In this document: positions 16,736-25,968 of the stretch, piece by piece | How positions within the stretch are numbered: position 1 is the first letter of the stretch | Layout of the letters: each line of letters begins with the position of its first letter | NCBI RefSeq assembly: GCF_002266465.3 | Contig: NZ_CP029427.2 | Span: forward strand, 5,334,501-5,398,500 | From: Bradyrhizobium symbiodeficiens | Lineage (GTDB): Bacteria; Pseudomonadota; Alphaproteobacteria; Rhizobiales; Xanthobacteraceae | Length of the DNA: 64,000 nt | Direction of reading: 5' to 3' | The notes under the pieces: generated by a model | Databases searched by the model: none | Told to the model about the DNA's origin: nothing | Seen by the model: only the letters and a program-made list of their open reading frames with translations | Made by a program: the position numbers and the translations under genes

Positions 16736-17071
16736 TCAACGACCGAGACAATACCGCATCACGCGGCGGACGCCCTGCGGCTCCGGCTCCTTCATCCACT
16801 CGATCTTCCAGGCCTGCCAAAGCTTGTCGTCGTCGATGACATACGCAAAGGACGTCGTCGAAAAGCCCTTGTCGCTGCGAACCGTGATCTCGCCGCAGGC
16901 CACTTCGATCGTGCGACCGTCCGGATCGGACGCGGGGCTGGTCCAGGAGATGTTGATCTCAGCATTGGGCGGGATGAGGCGAGCCGCGATTTTCGGCGTG
17001 AGATCGTCCGCAAGCGCCGGGGCACCGACGAACGCTGCGATGCCCGCAGCCAGACAGATCTTGTGGATCAC
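16736..17071 (-). CDS. Small secreted protein of unknown function
   Basis: 111 residues from GTG 17071, chosen because GGAGAGG lies four to ten bases upstream and the signal peptide (HKICLAAGIAAFVGAPALA) then begins at residue 3. The mature part has two cysteines (VACGEITV and MRYCLGR) that may form a disulfide. The C-terminal half is rich in Trp and charged residues (KLWQAWKIEWMKEPEPQ). I recognise no family. It is probably periplasmic. The frame extends upstream to 17140 without signal-peptide logic. Confidence 0.65.
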   Translation of the reverse strand: MIHKICLAAGIAAFVGAPALADDLTPKIAARLIPPNAEINISWTSPASDPDGRTIEVACGEITVRSDKGFSTTSFAYVIDDDKLWQAWKIEWMKEPEPQGVRRVMRYCLGR

Positions 17072-17206
17072 GTTTCCTCTCCTTCGCTTTCGAAGCAGAG
17101 CGTCACCATTCCGGCCGGGTTGGACCGTGGTCGCCGTCACATTGGCCGGGCGAGCCGTGGCTTTACGATGATCTTTGCTTCACGATGATCCTTCGGGCTC
17201 GCCGTC

Positions 17207-18610
17207 ATGGCTGACGCTTCATCCCTCACCGCCGCACACTGCAGATGTTCTGCAATTGATCTCCCCTGCATTGACAGGGGTGTGACGGCCGGGGCAGTTT
17301 TTCACATTGCTGGCGAATCAGCGATTGCCTCACGCCGAGTACCTCTTGGACAACTCCCAGTGCTTTCGAGACTGATATCGTTGCTGCGCCGCATCCCCGC
17401 GGTGAAATGGGCGTTCACCCGGCTTCGGCCCTTGCCGCATGGCGGCAGCATCGACGGTGCGGCGGTCGTCGCGGAACAGCCTGTCATCGTCGCCGACGGC
17501 GCCGAAGCTCTTCCGGCGCTCGACACCGGCATCCGCACTGATCCACTGCGCAGCGACGCCGCGGTCGCCGAAGACGGCACTGCCCATCCCGTCATCGCGG
17601 AAACACCAGCTGATGTCGGCGGCAACGACGATTCCCTGCAGAGGGCGCCGACGGAATTCCAGCCGGTCATCATGACTGCGGTTCTCGCTTCGGACGAAGT
17701 GGCTGGCGAGACAGTCGATGGTCCCAAACCAGTCGATGGTCCTGAACCCGTCAAAGGCGATGATGCGCCTGTGGAGCTTTCGAAGACACTCGAGCCCGTC
17801 GCCGCAGAAGCGGCCGCGACCATCGACGTCGCCGACGAGCCGGCCAAGGCGGACGAGCCCGTCATCAGCAGCGATCCATCTCCCGAGTTCGCGGCCGATG
17901 TTGAGCCTGATGTGGCGGAGCAGACCTCGTCCAATGTCGCGATCGCTTCCGTTGAGGTCGCTCCGGCTGACGCTCCCGCTCTCGTCGTTGCCGACGACCC
18001 CTCCACTGTTGCGGCCGTGGATGTCGGGCCCGTTGTAGACGACTCCCAGGTCACGCCTGCCGGTCGCGATGTCTCGGCGGAGCCTGTCGCCGAAGACAGC
18101 CTCGACAGCGATACCACTTCCGGCGCAGCGATGGCCATCGAGCCAGCCGCGGCAGGCGATCCCGCCCCTGTCGTTGCGGAGGACTCTTCCGCCGACGCCG
18201 TCGTAGATACTGATGATGAGCCGGCTCCGGCTCTCGCGGCTCCAGTTGAAGGGATTCGCAGTACGCCGAAACGCGCGAAAGTCGCGGAACCTGCCGATCG
18301 CACCGCGCTGATCCGGCAGCGCTGGGCGGAAAGCGGAATCAGGATGTGGAATCCCCGCCTTCACGGCACCGGTGAAGCCACGCTGAACATCCAGGGCAGC
18401 GTCGGGCTGCTGCCGCCGGCGCCGGGCGAGACGATGCCGCGCTACGACAAGCTGGAGTTCAAGATACTCGGCGGACAGATCGTCTGCGAGGGCGTCATCG
18501 TCGAGGCCCCCGCGCAGGCGAGCCATCGCAACTTCACCCGGCTCGCCGAGCCAGGGAAGCTCGACCGGGTTCGCGAACCGGTGCGGGAGCGCCAGGCCGC
18601 TCTCGCCTGA
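17207..18610 (+). CDS. Low-complexity Ala/Asp/Val/Pro-rich protein with conserved-looking C-terminal domain
   Basis: 467 residues if ATG 17207 is used; GTG 17360 is an alternative that begins at a basic amphipathic stretch (VLSRLISLLRRIPAVKWAF). Residues from about 85 to 370 are an acidic, probably disordered region of repeated VxADEP/VVAED-like phrases. The last 90 residues look globular (RQRWAESGIRMWNPRLHGTGEA... YDKLEFKILGG). I do not recognise the family. The acidic linker suggests an extended tether or scaffold. The minus-strand frame over the same bases is long but has no domain, so the plus strand is preferred. Confidence 0.55.
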   Translation: MADASSLTAAHCRCSAIDLPCIDRGVTAGAVFHIAGESAIASRRVPLGQLPVLSRLISLLRRIPAVKWAFTRLRPLPHGGSIDGAAVVAEQPVIVADGAEALPALDTGIRTDPLRSDAAVAEDGTAHPVIAETPADVGGNDDSLQRAPTEFQPVIMTAVLASDEVAGETVDGPKPVDGPEPVKGDDAPVELSKTLEPVAAEAAATIDVADEPAKADEPVISSDPSPEFAADVEPDVAEQTSSNVAIASVEVAPADAPALVVADDPSTVAAVDVGPVVDDSQVTPAGRDVSAEPVAEDSLDSDTTSGAAMAIEPAAAGDPAPVVAEDSSADAVVDTDDEPAPALAAPVEGIRSTPKRAKVAEPADRTALIRQRWAESGIRMWNPRLHGTGEATLNIQGSVGLLPPAPGETMPRYDKLEFKILGGQIVCEGVIVEAPAQASHRNFTRLAEPGKLDRVREPVRERQAALA

Positions 18611-18674
18611 TCCTTTCCGCTGCAAGCGCCATCTCGCCGTGCTAGGCTGAGGTTTCCCGAACATGGGAGATCGC

Positions 18675-18956
18675 ATGCCTGCAAAGCTATCGCGACTGAT
18701 CGTGATCGCCGCCTTCTGCGTCTCGCAGCCGGCCCTCGCTGCGGGCAAGCGGCCACGTCATGCAGTCGCCGCCGCTCCCGCCACCGATTCAGCCGCACCC
18801 TATAAGGCGAATCGGCTCTCCTCCTCGCGCGGCGAGCCGATCCTCGACACGCCGGGCCAGACCACCGTGCTGACGCGCCAGGTCATCGACGACATGAAGG
18901 CGACCAGCCTGCGCGACGCCATGCGTTCGACCGCCGGCGTGACGATCGGGCGCTAG
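18675..18956 (+). pseudogene. TonB-dependent siderophore receptor, N-terminal remnant
   Basis: 93 codons from ATG 18675 (GGAG five bases upstream). Seen: a signal peptide (LIVIAAFCVSQPALAAG) then the start of a plug domain, ILDTPGQTTVLTRQVIDDMK and ATSLRDAMRSTAGVTIGR, which fits ferric-siderophore receptors of 650-800 residues. A TAG at 18954 ends it, and nothing resembling the rest of the plug or the barrel follows. The same frame continues open for 50 more codons to TGA 19107, but that stretch (AATPPLPNGAPNPFVKPGE...) does not read as receptor. A deletion remnant is the simplest reading; a short functional exported peptide cannot be excluded. Confidence 0.7.
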
Positions 18957-19329
18957 GCGATCCGGCTTTCAGCTGCCACGCCGCCATTGCCGAACGGCGC
19001 ACCGAATCCGTTCGTCAAACCGGGTGAGATTGCGACCTATGCGACCGGCCTGCCTGAGGATTTCGACGAGCAGCTCTCACATCGGCGGTGCGGCAATACG
19101 TTGCGCTGACGCATATGGTTAGCGGAGCGTAGCAGCGCCTATTGCAGGCATTTGCAACCAAACCGCAGGCTTCTGCCGCGGCTTATGCTTAACGTGGCCT
19201 CACTGGAGCACCAGGCCGGAGCATCTGCGGCGCGCGCAACCTGCGACGAGGGGATCGATCTAACGCCCCCTTTACCCGAGCCGTGCAAGATCGCCCGCGT
19301 TTTTGAAGGTATCCAAGGCTCGTATTGCA
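18957..19329. other. Gene-free stretch between receptor remnant and GGDEF-EAL gene
   Basis: No supported gene. The first 150 bases stay open in the receptor frame but show no receptor similarity. The remainder should hold the promoter of the GGDEF-EAL gene. The frame is open upstream of ATG 19330 to TTG 19303. Confidence 0.4.
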
Positions 19330-21333
19330 ATGCCTGTCGCCAGATTCAAGTCTCACCTTGCCACTGTCGTGGATCTGTTCCGGGTCCCGGTCGACAATCC
19401 CGAGCTGACGCGCGCGCAGTTCGATGCCTTCTCCAAGCAGATCCCGCTGCTCTACTTCATCCTGATCACCAACACGATCGCGGTCGCCTATACCTATGTT
19501 CCGCTGGCGCCCGCCTCGCTCAGCATGATCGTGCCGGGCATATTGATCGCGGTGGCGGGCTATCGGACCTTCTGGTGGCTGCGGCAGCGCCACGTCGTAC
19601 GCAGCGATGCCGACATCCTCCGCAGTTTGCGTCTCACCAACTGGATCGCCGCGCCGATCGCGGCGGGCTTCACCGCCTGGTCGTTCGCGCTCTATCCCTA
19701 CGGCGATCCCTTTGCCAAGAGCCAGGTCGCCTTCTACATGGCGGTGACCGTGATCGGCTGCATCTTCTCGCTAATGCATCTTCGTTCGTCCGCGCTGATC
19801 GTGACGCTGGTCGTCGACGTGCCCTATGTGGTGTTCTACTTCGCCACGGGCGAGCCGACGCTGGAGGCGATGGCTATCAACAATTTGCTGGTCACCGGCG
19901 CGATGGTGACGGTGCTCATCATCTACTACCGGGACTTCGCCGATCTCGTCGCCAGCCGTAAGTCGCTCCTGGCACAGCAGACGGCGACCCAGGCGCTCTC
20001 GGACGAGAATTTCCGCCTCGCCAATCTGGATTCCCTTACTGAGCTACCGAACCGCCGCCGCTTCTTCGCCGAGCTATCGAACGCCTTTGGCGACGCCGAG
20101 CGCAGAAAGGTTCGCGTCGCGGTCGGTATCATCGACCTCGACGGCTTCAAGCCGATCAACGACAATTACGGCCACAGCGTCGGCGACCGCGTCCTGATCG
20201 AGGCGGGCCGCCGCATCCGCGAGGTTTGCGAAGGCTTCGGGCCGCAACGCGTGGAATTCGCCCGTCTCGGCGGCGACGAGTTCGGCCTCGTCGTGTGCGG
20301 TGATCCCGACGACGCCGACCTGGCGCGGCTCGGCGAACGCATCGGCGCGCAGGTCAAGCTGCCCTACCAGCTCGACACCGCCCACACCGGCCTGTCCTGC
20401 TCGATCGGCTTTGCGTCGTATCCGGAGGCCGCGACGACGTCGGAAGCTCTCTATGAATGCGCCGACTACTCGCTCTATCACGCCAAGCGCCATCAGCGCG
20501 GAAGCACCATGATCTTCTCGGGCGAGCTCGAAGCCGAGATCCGCAGCCGCGGCGTCATCGAAAACCTGCTGCGCACCTCCGATTTCGGCGCCGAGATGGA
20601 GCTCGTGTTCCAGCCGATCGTCGATGCCATGAGCGAGCACACTGCGGGTTTCGAAACGCTGGCGCGTTGGCACAGCCCCCGTCTCGGTTGGGTCTCCCCT
20701 GCCGACTTCATTCCCGCCGCCGAGCGCATCGGCCTGATCCGTCCCTTGACGCAGGCGCTCCTGACGCGGGCGCTGGCGACGGCCAAGACCTGGCCCGCCG
20801 ACGTCCGCCTGTCGTTCAACCTGTCCGCTCACGACGTCTGTGCCGCCGAAGGCATCCTGCCGCTGATCTCCATCATCGAGAAGAGCGGTCTGTCGCCGCG
20901 CCGGATCGATTTCGAGATCACCGAGACCGCCGTCACGTTCGATTTCGTGCGCGCGGAGCAGTCGATCGCGACGCTGAAAGCGATGGGTTGCGGCATCTCG
21001 CTGGACGATTTCGGCACCGGCTATTCCTCGTTGAGCCATGTGCACCGGCTGCCGCTCGACAAGATCAAGGTCGACCGCAGTTTCGTCGCCGACGTCAACG
21101 AGAATCCGGTCAGTCACAAGATCATCAAGTCGCTGACGGGCCTCTGCGACGACATGGAGATCGCCTGCGTCGTCGAGGGCGTGGAGACCCGCGCCCAGCT
21201 CGACACCTTGCGCCGGCTCGGCTGCGACTTCATCCAGGGATACTATTTCGCAAAGCCCATGTCGGCCGATGCGATAGGCGACTATCTCGCGAACGAGCGC
21301 CACCGCCTCGACAGCGCCAAGGTCGTGGCCTAG
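19330..21333 (+). CDS. Membrane-anchored GGDEF-EAL cyclic-di-GMP protein
   Basis: 667 residues. Residues 30-210 hold about six transmembrane segments (PLLYFILITNTIAVAYTYV, MIVPGILIAVAGY, VAFYMAVTVIGCIFSL, ALIVTLVVDVPYVVFYF and others). The GGDEF domain is intact (NLDSLTELPNRRRF... RLGGDEFGLVV), so diguanylate cyclase activity is possible. The EAL domain has FETLARW in place of EALxR, LDDFGTGYSSL, and QGYYFAKP at the end; the Glu of the first motif and the DDFG pair are kept, so phosphodiesterase activity may remain. ATG 19330 is chosen over TTG 19303. The neighbours do not indicate a signal. Confidence 0.9.
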   Translation: MPVARFKSHLATVVDLFRVPVDNPELTRAQFDAFSKQIPLLYFILITNTIAVAYTYVPLAPASLSMIVPGILIAVAGYRTFWWLRQRHVVRSDADILRSLRLTNWIAAPIAAGFTAWSFALYPYGDPFAKSQVAFYMAVTVIGCIFSLMHLRSSALIVTLVVDVPYVVFYFATGEPTLEAMAINNLLVTGAMVTVLIIYYRDFADLVASRKSLLAQQTATQALSDENFRLANLDSLTELPNRRRFFAELSNAFGDAERRKVRVAVGIIDLDGFKPINDNYGHSVGDRVLIEAGRRIREVCEGFGPQRVEFARLGGDEFGLVVCGDPDDADLARLGERIGAQVKLPYQLDTAHTGLSCSIGFASYPEAATTSEALYECADYSLYHAKRHQRGSTMIFSGELEAEIRSRGVIENLLRTSDFGAEMELVFQPIVDAMSEHTAGFETLARWHSPRLGWVSPADFIPAAERIGLIRPLTQALLTRALATAKTWPADVRLSFNLSAHDVCAAEGILPLISIIEKSGLSPRRIDFEITETAVTFDFVRAEQSIATLKAMGCGISLDDFGTGYSSLSHVHRLPLDKIKVDRSFVADVNENPVSHKIIKSLTGLCDDMEIACVVEGVETRAQLDTLRRLGCDFIQGYYFAKPMSADAIGDYLANERHRLDSAKVVA

Positions 21334-21345
21334 CGGGCCCAGACG

Positions 21346-22065
21346 TCACACCGCGCAATAGCGCTCCTGGATGTCCTTGTCCGCGAGCAGCGCCGCGGCG
21401 CTGCTTTGATGCACGACCTCGCCCTGGTCGATGATCACGGCGCGATCGGCCAGCCGCAGCGCCCATTCGACGTTCTGCTCGACCAGCAGCAGCGTCTTGC
21501 CCTCGTCGCGCAGGCGGCGGAACAGCACGCCCATCTCCTCGACGAGGACGGGCATGATGCCCTCCGAGGGTTCATCCAGCAGGATCATCCTGGGCTTGCC
21601 GATCAGCGCGCGCGCGATCGCCAGCATCTGCTGCTCGCCGCCGGAGAGCGTCACGCCCTCCTGGTCAAGCCGCTCCTTCAGGCGCGGGAAGGTCTCGGCG
21701 ATCTCGTCGATGGCCGTGCGCTCGTCGATCTCGCTGCCGGCCGCGACCAGACCGAGCCGCAGGTTCTCGCGCACCGACAGCCCGGGAACGATGCGCCGCT
21801 CCTCGGGCACGTAAGCGAGGCCGAGGTGGAAGCGTTGATGGGCGCGCAATGGCAGGAGCTCCCTGCCCGCAAAGCGCACTCGGCCGGTCGCCTTCGGCAT
21901 CAGGCCCATCATGGTTCGCAAGGTCGTGGTCTTGCCGGCGCCGTTGCGGCCGACGAGGGCAACCACCTCGCCCTCCTTCACGTGCAGCGAGATGCCGTGG
22001 AGGATGTGGCTCGCGCCATACCAGGCGTGGAGGTTTTCGATTTCGAGCAGCGCGGTCTCAGCCAT
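21346..22065 (-). CDS. livF: Branched-chain-amino-acid-type ABC transporter ATPase (LivF family)
   Basis: Second ATPase of a Liv-type importer, 239 residues: Walker A VGRNGAGKTTTLR, signature LSGGEQQMLAIARAL, Walker B MILLDEPSEGI, then LVEQNVEWAL. ATG 22065 overlaps the livG stop by eight bases (GTG 22074 is an alternative). It is the last gene of the minus-strand operon that begins with the CoxMSL-type enzyme. The Liv label indicates family; the cargo is unlikely to be leucine in this context and is probably the substrate of the upstream Mo hydroxylase. Confidence 0.92.
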   Translation of the reverse strand: MAETALLEIENLHAWYGASHILHGISLHVKEGEVVALVGRNGAGKTTTLRTMMGLMPKATGRVRFAGRELLPLRAHQRFHLGLAYVPEERRIVPGLSVRENLRLGLVAAGSEIDERTAIDEIAETFPRLKERLDQEGVTLSGGEQQMLAIARALIGKPRMILLDEPSEGIMPVLVEEMGVLFRRLRDEGKTLLLVEQNVEWALRLADRAVIIDQGEVVHQSSAAALLADKDIQERYCAV

Positions 22066-22813
22066 AACCTTCACTCTGTCCGAGATAGACCCGGCGCACG
22101 TCCGGATTGCTCCTGATCTCGTCGGGCGCGCCGTCCGCGAGCAGGCGGCCGTGGTGCAGCACCACGACGCGCTTGGAGAGGCCCAGCACCATCTTCATCT
22201 TGTGCTCCACCAGAAGCACGGTGCGCTTGTCCGCAAGCCGCTCCAGCAGCGCGACCATGTCCTTGGTCTCCTCCGGACCCATGCCGGCTGTCGGCTCGTC
22301 GAGCAGCAGCAACTCCGGCTCGGAAACCAGCGCGATCGCGATCTCCAGCGCGCGCTGCTGGCCATGCGAGAGGAATTTTGCCAGATCGCCGCGCTTGCCG
22401 AGCAGGCCGACTGCGTCCAGCGCCGCATCCGCACGCGCATGCAATTCGGTCAGCCGGTCGCGGTTGCGCCAGATGTCGAAGCTCACGGTCAGCGCCTGGG
22501 CTGCGACGCGCACGTTCTCGTGCACGGACAGGTCAGGGAAGATGTTCGTGATCTGATAGGAGCGCGAAATGCCCTGATGCACGAAACGGTGCTGCGGCAG
22601 GCCGTTCAGCTCGCGCCCACGGAAATGCAGCTTGCCGGACGTCGGCGTCAACACACCGGAGAGGATGTTGAAGAACGTGCTCTTGCCGGCGCCGTTCGGC
22701 CCGATGATCGAGGTGAGCTGCCCCGCCGCGAAGGACAAGGTGATATCCTCGAGCGCGACGAAGCCGCCGAAGCGCTTGCCGATCCCTTCGGCGCGGAGCA
22801 GTTCGCCGCTCAT
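22058..22813 (-). CDS. livG: Branched-chain-amino-acid-type ABC transporter ATPase (LivG family)
   Basis: First ATPase of the importer, 251 residues: Walker A IGPNGAGKSTFFN, the LivG-typical RSYQITNIFPDLSVHENV loop, signature LSHGQQRALEIAIAL and Walker B LLLLDEPTAGM, then LVEHKM. The signature reads LSHGQ where LSGGQ is canonical, a substitution common in LivG proteins. ATG 22813 overlaps the livM stop as ATGA, indicating coupled translation. Confidence 0.93.
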   Translation of the reverse strand: MSGELLRAEGIGKRFGGFVALEDITLSFAAGQLTSIIGPNGAGKSTFFNILSGVLTPTSGKLHFRGRELNGLPQHRFVHQGISRSYQITNIFPDLSVHENVRVAAQALTVSFDIWRNRDRLTELHARADAALDAVGLLGKRGDLAKFLSHGQQRALEIAIALVSEPELLLLDEPTAGMGPEETKDMVALLERLADKRTVLLVEHKMKMVLGLSKRVVVLHHGRLLADGAPDEIRSNPDVRRVYLGQSEGYG

Positions 22814-23808
22814 CGCCGCGCCTTTCCGATGCCAAGCGTATCGAGCAGCGTGCCCCAGATGCCCTTGGGCAGGAACAGCACGAACAGCACGAAGATCGCG
22901 CCGACGAAGATCTGCCAATGCGGCGTCCACAGCGAGATGACGTCCTCCAGGATCAGGAAGCTCGCCGCGCCGACGAAAGGCCCGAAGAAGCTGCGGGCGC
23001 CGCCGAGCAGCACCATCATCACGATCATGCCCGAGGTCTGGTAGTGCAGGATGTCGAGCGGCACGATCGACAGGTGCAGCGCAAGCATGCAGCCGCCGAG
23101 CGAGGAGATCGCGCCCGACAGCATGAACACGACCAGCTTGCTGCGTTCGACGTCGTAGCCGCAGGCCCGCGCGCGCTGCTCGTTCTCGCGGATCGCCTCG
23201 ATGACGGCCCCGAACGGCGAGTTCAGGATGCGCGACTGGAACCACATCGCCAGCGCCGCGAAGGCCATCAGCACGTAATATTTGTTGACGGGGTCGAGGA
23301 AATTAACCTGAAGGCCAAACAGGCTGATCCGGTCGACGGTGAAGCCGCGCAGGCCGTTCTCGCCGCCGGTAAAGGAGGAGGCCTGAAGCGCGACGTAATA
23401 GACCAGTTGCGCCAGAGCGAGCGTCACCATCGAGAAATAGATGCCGCGGGTGCGCGTCGAGATGATTCCGATCAGGGCTGCCAGGCAGGTGCTGAGGAAC
23501 ACGGCGAGCGCGACCGCGGCAAACCACGGCACGCCGTAGCGGCCGATCGCAATGCCGGTGAAGTAGGCGCCCGCACCGAAGAACGCGGCTTGGCCGAACG
23601 ACAGCAGCCCGGTGTAGCCGAACAGCAGATTGTAGCCCATCACCACGACGCCGTAGATCAGGACGTTGACGGCCAGCGCCTTGGACGGCAGCAGCCAGGG
23701 CAATATCGCCAGCACGGCGATGGAGAGCAACACGCGGTGGTCGAGAAGCCGGCCGAGCCCGCCCGGCGCAGGCTTGGCGAGAGCCTCGCCGCTCGAAGGG
23801 TGCGTCAC
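22810..23808 (-). CDS. livM: Branched-chain-amino-acid-type ABC transporter permease (LivM family)
   Basis: Inner-membrane permease, 332 residues, about ten hydrophobic segments. LivM hallmarks: GYNLLFGYTGLLSFGQAAFF near residue 60, STRTRGIYFSMVTLALAQL, GENGLRG, and AIRENEQRARACGYDV with the cytoplasmic coupling sequence, then GGARSFFGPFVGA. The start is GTG 23808 with AGGGAGG upstream, inside the end of livH (4-base overlap). Confidence 0.93.
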   Translation of the reverse strand: MTHPSSGEALAKPAPGGLGRLLDHRVLLSIAVLAILPWLLPSKALAVNVLIYGVVVMGYNLLFGYTGLLSFGQAAFFGAGAYFTGIAIGRYGVPWFAAVALAVFLSTCLAALIGIISTRTRGIYFSMVTLALAQLVYYVALQASSFTGGENGLRGFTVDRISLFGLQVNFLDPVNKYYVLMAFAALAMWFQSRILNSPFGAVIEAIRENEQRARACGYDVERSKLVVFMLSGAISSLGGCMLALHLSIVPLDILHYQTSGMIVMMVLLGGARSFFGPFVGAASFLILEDVISLWTPHWQIFVGAIFVLFVLFLPKGIWGTLLDTLGIGKARR

Positions 23809-24680
23809 GCCGTCCTCCCTCTCACGCCGAACAGGCCTTGCGGGCGGATCAGCAGCACCACCGCCATCAGCGCGAACATCACGATGGTCGCCATTTCAGG
23901 CGCGAACAGCGCCACCAGGCTGATGGAAATGCCGACCATGAGGCCGGCCACGACCGCGCCGACGATCGAGCCGAGGCCGCCGATCACGGTCACGACAAAG
24001 GCCTCGGCCAGAACCAGCGAGCCCATCTCCGGATTGACGCTGCGCATCGGCCCGGCGAGCACGCCGCCGAGCGCGGCGAGCCCGACGCCAAGGCCGAAGA
24101 TCGCGAGCCACACCCGGCCGATGTCGACGCCGAGCACCTGCATGATGGTGGGATCGCGCGCACCCGCACGCACGATCAAGCCGACACGGGTCTTCTCCAG
24201 CGTCAGCCAGAGCACCAGCAGCACCACCGCCACCAGCGCGATGACGAACAGGCGATAGCGCGGGAAGAAGCCGATGCCGAGATCGAGCACGCCGACCAGC
24301 TGCGGCGGCGTCGGAAACGGAATGCCGTCGCTGCCGAACACGATGCGCACGCCCTCGACCAGGACGTAGCTGAGGCCGAAGGTGAGCAGCAGCGGATCGT
24401 CGATCGAACGACCATAGAGCCTGCGGATCAGCACGAACTCGATCAGCATGCCGAAGGCGCCGATCAGGATGGGCGCAAGCAGCAACCCCCACCAGAAGCT
24501 GCCGGTGAGCGAGGCCAGGTACAGCCCCGCATAGGCCCCGATCATGAACAACGCGCCATGGGCGAAATTCACCACCCCGAGCATGCCGAAGACGATCGTC
24601 AGTCCAAGCGCAGTGATCACCAGGACCGCGCCAAGCGCGATCCCGGAGAGAAGCTGCATGATGATCAGCGAAAGGTCCAT
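23805..24680 (-). CDS. livH: Branched-chain-amino-acid-type ABC transporter permease (LivH family)
   Basis: Inner-membrane permease, 291 residues. LivH hallmarks: GAVLVITALGLTIVFGMLGVVNFAHG at residues 17-42, GLIVRAGARDPTIMQVLGVDI (coupling region) and VTVIGGLGSIVGAVVAGLMVG. ATG 24680 is 11 bases after the stop of the binding-protein gene. It pairs with LivM as the transmembrane channel of the importer. Confidence 0.93.
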   Translation of the reverse strand: MDLSLIIMQLLSGIALGAVLVITALGLTIVFGMLGVVNFAHGALFMIGAYAGLYLASLTGSFWWGLLLAPILIGAFGMLIEFVLIRRLYGRSIDDPLLLTFGLSYVLVEGVRIVFGSDGIPFPTPPQLVGVLDLGIGFFPRYRLFVIALVAVVLLVLWLTLEKTRVGLIVRAGARDPTIMQVLGVDIGRVWLAIFGLGVGLAALGGVLAGPMRSVNPEMGSLVLAEAFVVTVIGGLGSIVGAVVAGLMVGISISLVALFAPEMATIVMFALMAVVLLIRPQGLFGVRGRTA

Positions 24681-24691
24681 CGTCTCAAGTC

Positions 24692-25933
24692 TTAGGTCGC
24701 GTGGCCGAGCTCGCTGCAGCTGCGCAGCATGTCGTCCGAGGCGGTGTCGTTGGCGAGAATGGCGAACAGGTCGTTGTCGCCCGCCATGGCGGACTTCTTC
24801 TTGGACTCCAGCACCAGCACCGACTGCACCGACTGATGGTCGCATTTGCGATAGTGCTGCGGTCCCTTGGACAGATCATATTGCAGCTTCTCCAGCGCAT
24901 CGATCACCTTGTCTGTGTCGGTGCCGCCGGCGGTCTGCATCGCGGCCAACAACGATCCGACGCCGGAATAGCCGTAGGCACCGTAATCGGTCGGGATCGC
25001 GCCGCCATTGGCGGCCTTGAACGCCGTGTTGAACGCGGCTGCCGACTTGCTCTGCGCCTCCAGGCCCCAATAATAATTGGCACCGCCGACCACGCCCTCG
25101 AACACGTCGGGGCCAACCGCGAGGCGCTGGTTGTGCAGGATCACCGGCACGACGATCTTCATCTGCTGCTTGACGCCGAAATCCACCGCTTGCTTGATCG
25201 CATTGGCCTGATCGCGGCCGAAATTGGAGATGCACAGCACGTCGGGTCGCATCGACATCAGGCGCGGCATGAAGGTGGAGTAATCGGCCGCACCGAACGG
25301 ATGCAGGATCTCGCCGACATTGTCCGCGCCGATCGCGGCCTGCGCGCGCTTGAAGCCGCGGAGCATCTCGTGGCCATACGCATAGTCGGCGACGAGATGA
25401 GCGACTTTCATGCCCTTCTTCAGGGTCTGCCGCGCCACCGCAGCCGTCGTCATGTGCGGGTTCAGCGCCTCGTGGAAGGTGTACTTGCTGAAATCCTTGG
25501 CCTCGTTGATGGTATCGGACTGGCTGATCGAGACGTAGATCACGCCACGGGCGCGAGTGACCTCGTTGACCGCGAGCTGCACGGCGCTGGAGAGCGCGCC
25601 GACCACGGCGTGAACCTTGTCCTTCTCGATCAGCTCGAGCGTCCGCGTTGCGGCCTCGCCGGCGTTGAGCTTGTCGTCCCGCACCAGCAGCTCGACCTTG
25701 CGGCCGCCGATGCCGCCCTTGTCGTTGACGAGCTTGACTGCGAGCTCGGCACATTTGACCTGATCGCGCGCTTCCGCCGCGAACGGGCCGGTCAGCGGCG
25801 TCGGAAAGCCGATGCGGATCGTCTCGTCGGCGGCGCGGCCAAGACGAGGCATGGCGAGCAATGCAGCGCCTGCCGAGAGGCCGGCGAGCGCGGTGCGGCG
25901 GGTTATTTTCGGGGTCGAACCGGACTTAGGCAT
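24692..25933 (-). CDS. Periplasmic ABC substrate-binding protein (LivK family), Tat signal
   Basis: Ligand-binding protein of the importer, 413 residues. Residues 10-35 read TRRTALAGLSAGAALLAMP, a twin-arginine signal, less usual than Sec for this family. The fold begins IRIGFPTPLTGPFAAEARDQVKCAELAVKLVNDKGG-like, with the GGIGGRKVEL motif and AVVGALSSAV. GGAGG lies before ATG 25933. It is 35 bases after the end of the Mo-hydroxylase large subunit gene. The ligand is not predictable from sequence; amides, aromatic acids and urea are bound by relatives. Confidence 0.9.
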   Translation of the reverse strand: MPKSGSTPKITRRTALAGLSAGAALLAMPRLGRAADETIRIGFPTPLTGPFAAEARDQVKCAELAVKLVNDKGGIGGRKVELLVRDDKLNAGEAATRTLELIEKDKVHAVVGALSSAVQLAVNEVTRARGVIYVSISQSDTINEAKDFSKYTFHEALNPHMTTAAVARQTLKKGMKVAHLVADYAYGHEMLRGFKRAQAAIGADNVGEILHPFGAADYSTFMPRLMSMRPDVLCISNFGRDQANAIKQAVDFGVKQQMKIVVPVILHNQRLAVGPDVFEGVVGGANYYWGLEAQSKSAAAFNTAFKAANGGAIPTDYGAYGYSGVGSLLAAMQTAGGTDTDKVIDALEKLQYDLSKGPQHYRKCDHQSVQSVLVLESKKKSAMAGDNDLFAILANDTASDDMLRSCSELGHAT

Positions 25934-25968
25934 GATTTCCTCCAAGGTCTTTTTCAAGTGTCTTTTTT

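Noticed and set aside
17330..18748. 472-codon minus-strand frame opposite the acidic protein
   Set aside because: No domain or signal. The plus-strand frame has a coherent C-terminal domain and better codon third positions. Some doubt remains, so the chosen gene has moderate confidence.
22918..24258. 446-codon plus-strand frame over livM and livH
   Set aside because: Shadow of two permease genes with unmistakable Liv motifs.
21346..25933. Plain branched-chain amino acid transporter
   Set aside because: The family match is clear, but operon linkage to a Mo hydroxylase and TetR makes a leucine-type cargo unlikely; kept only as a family label.
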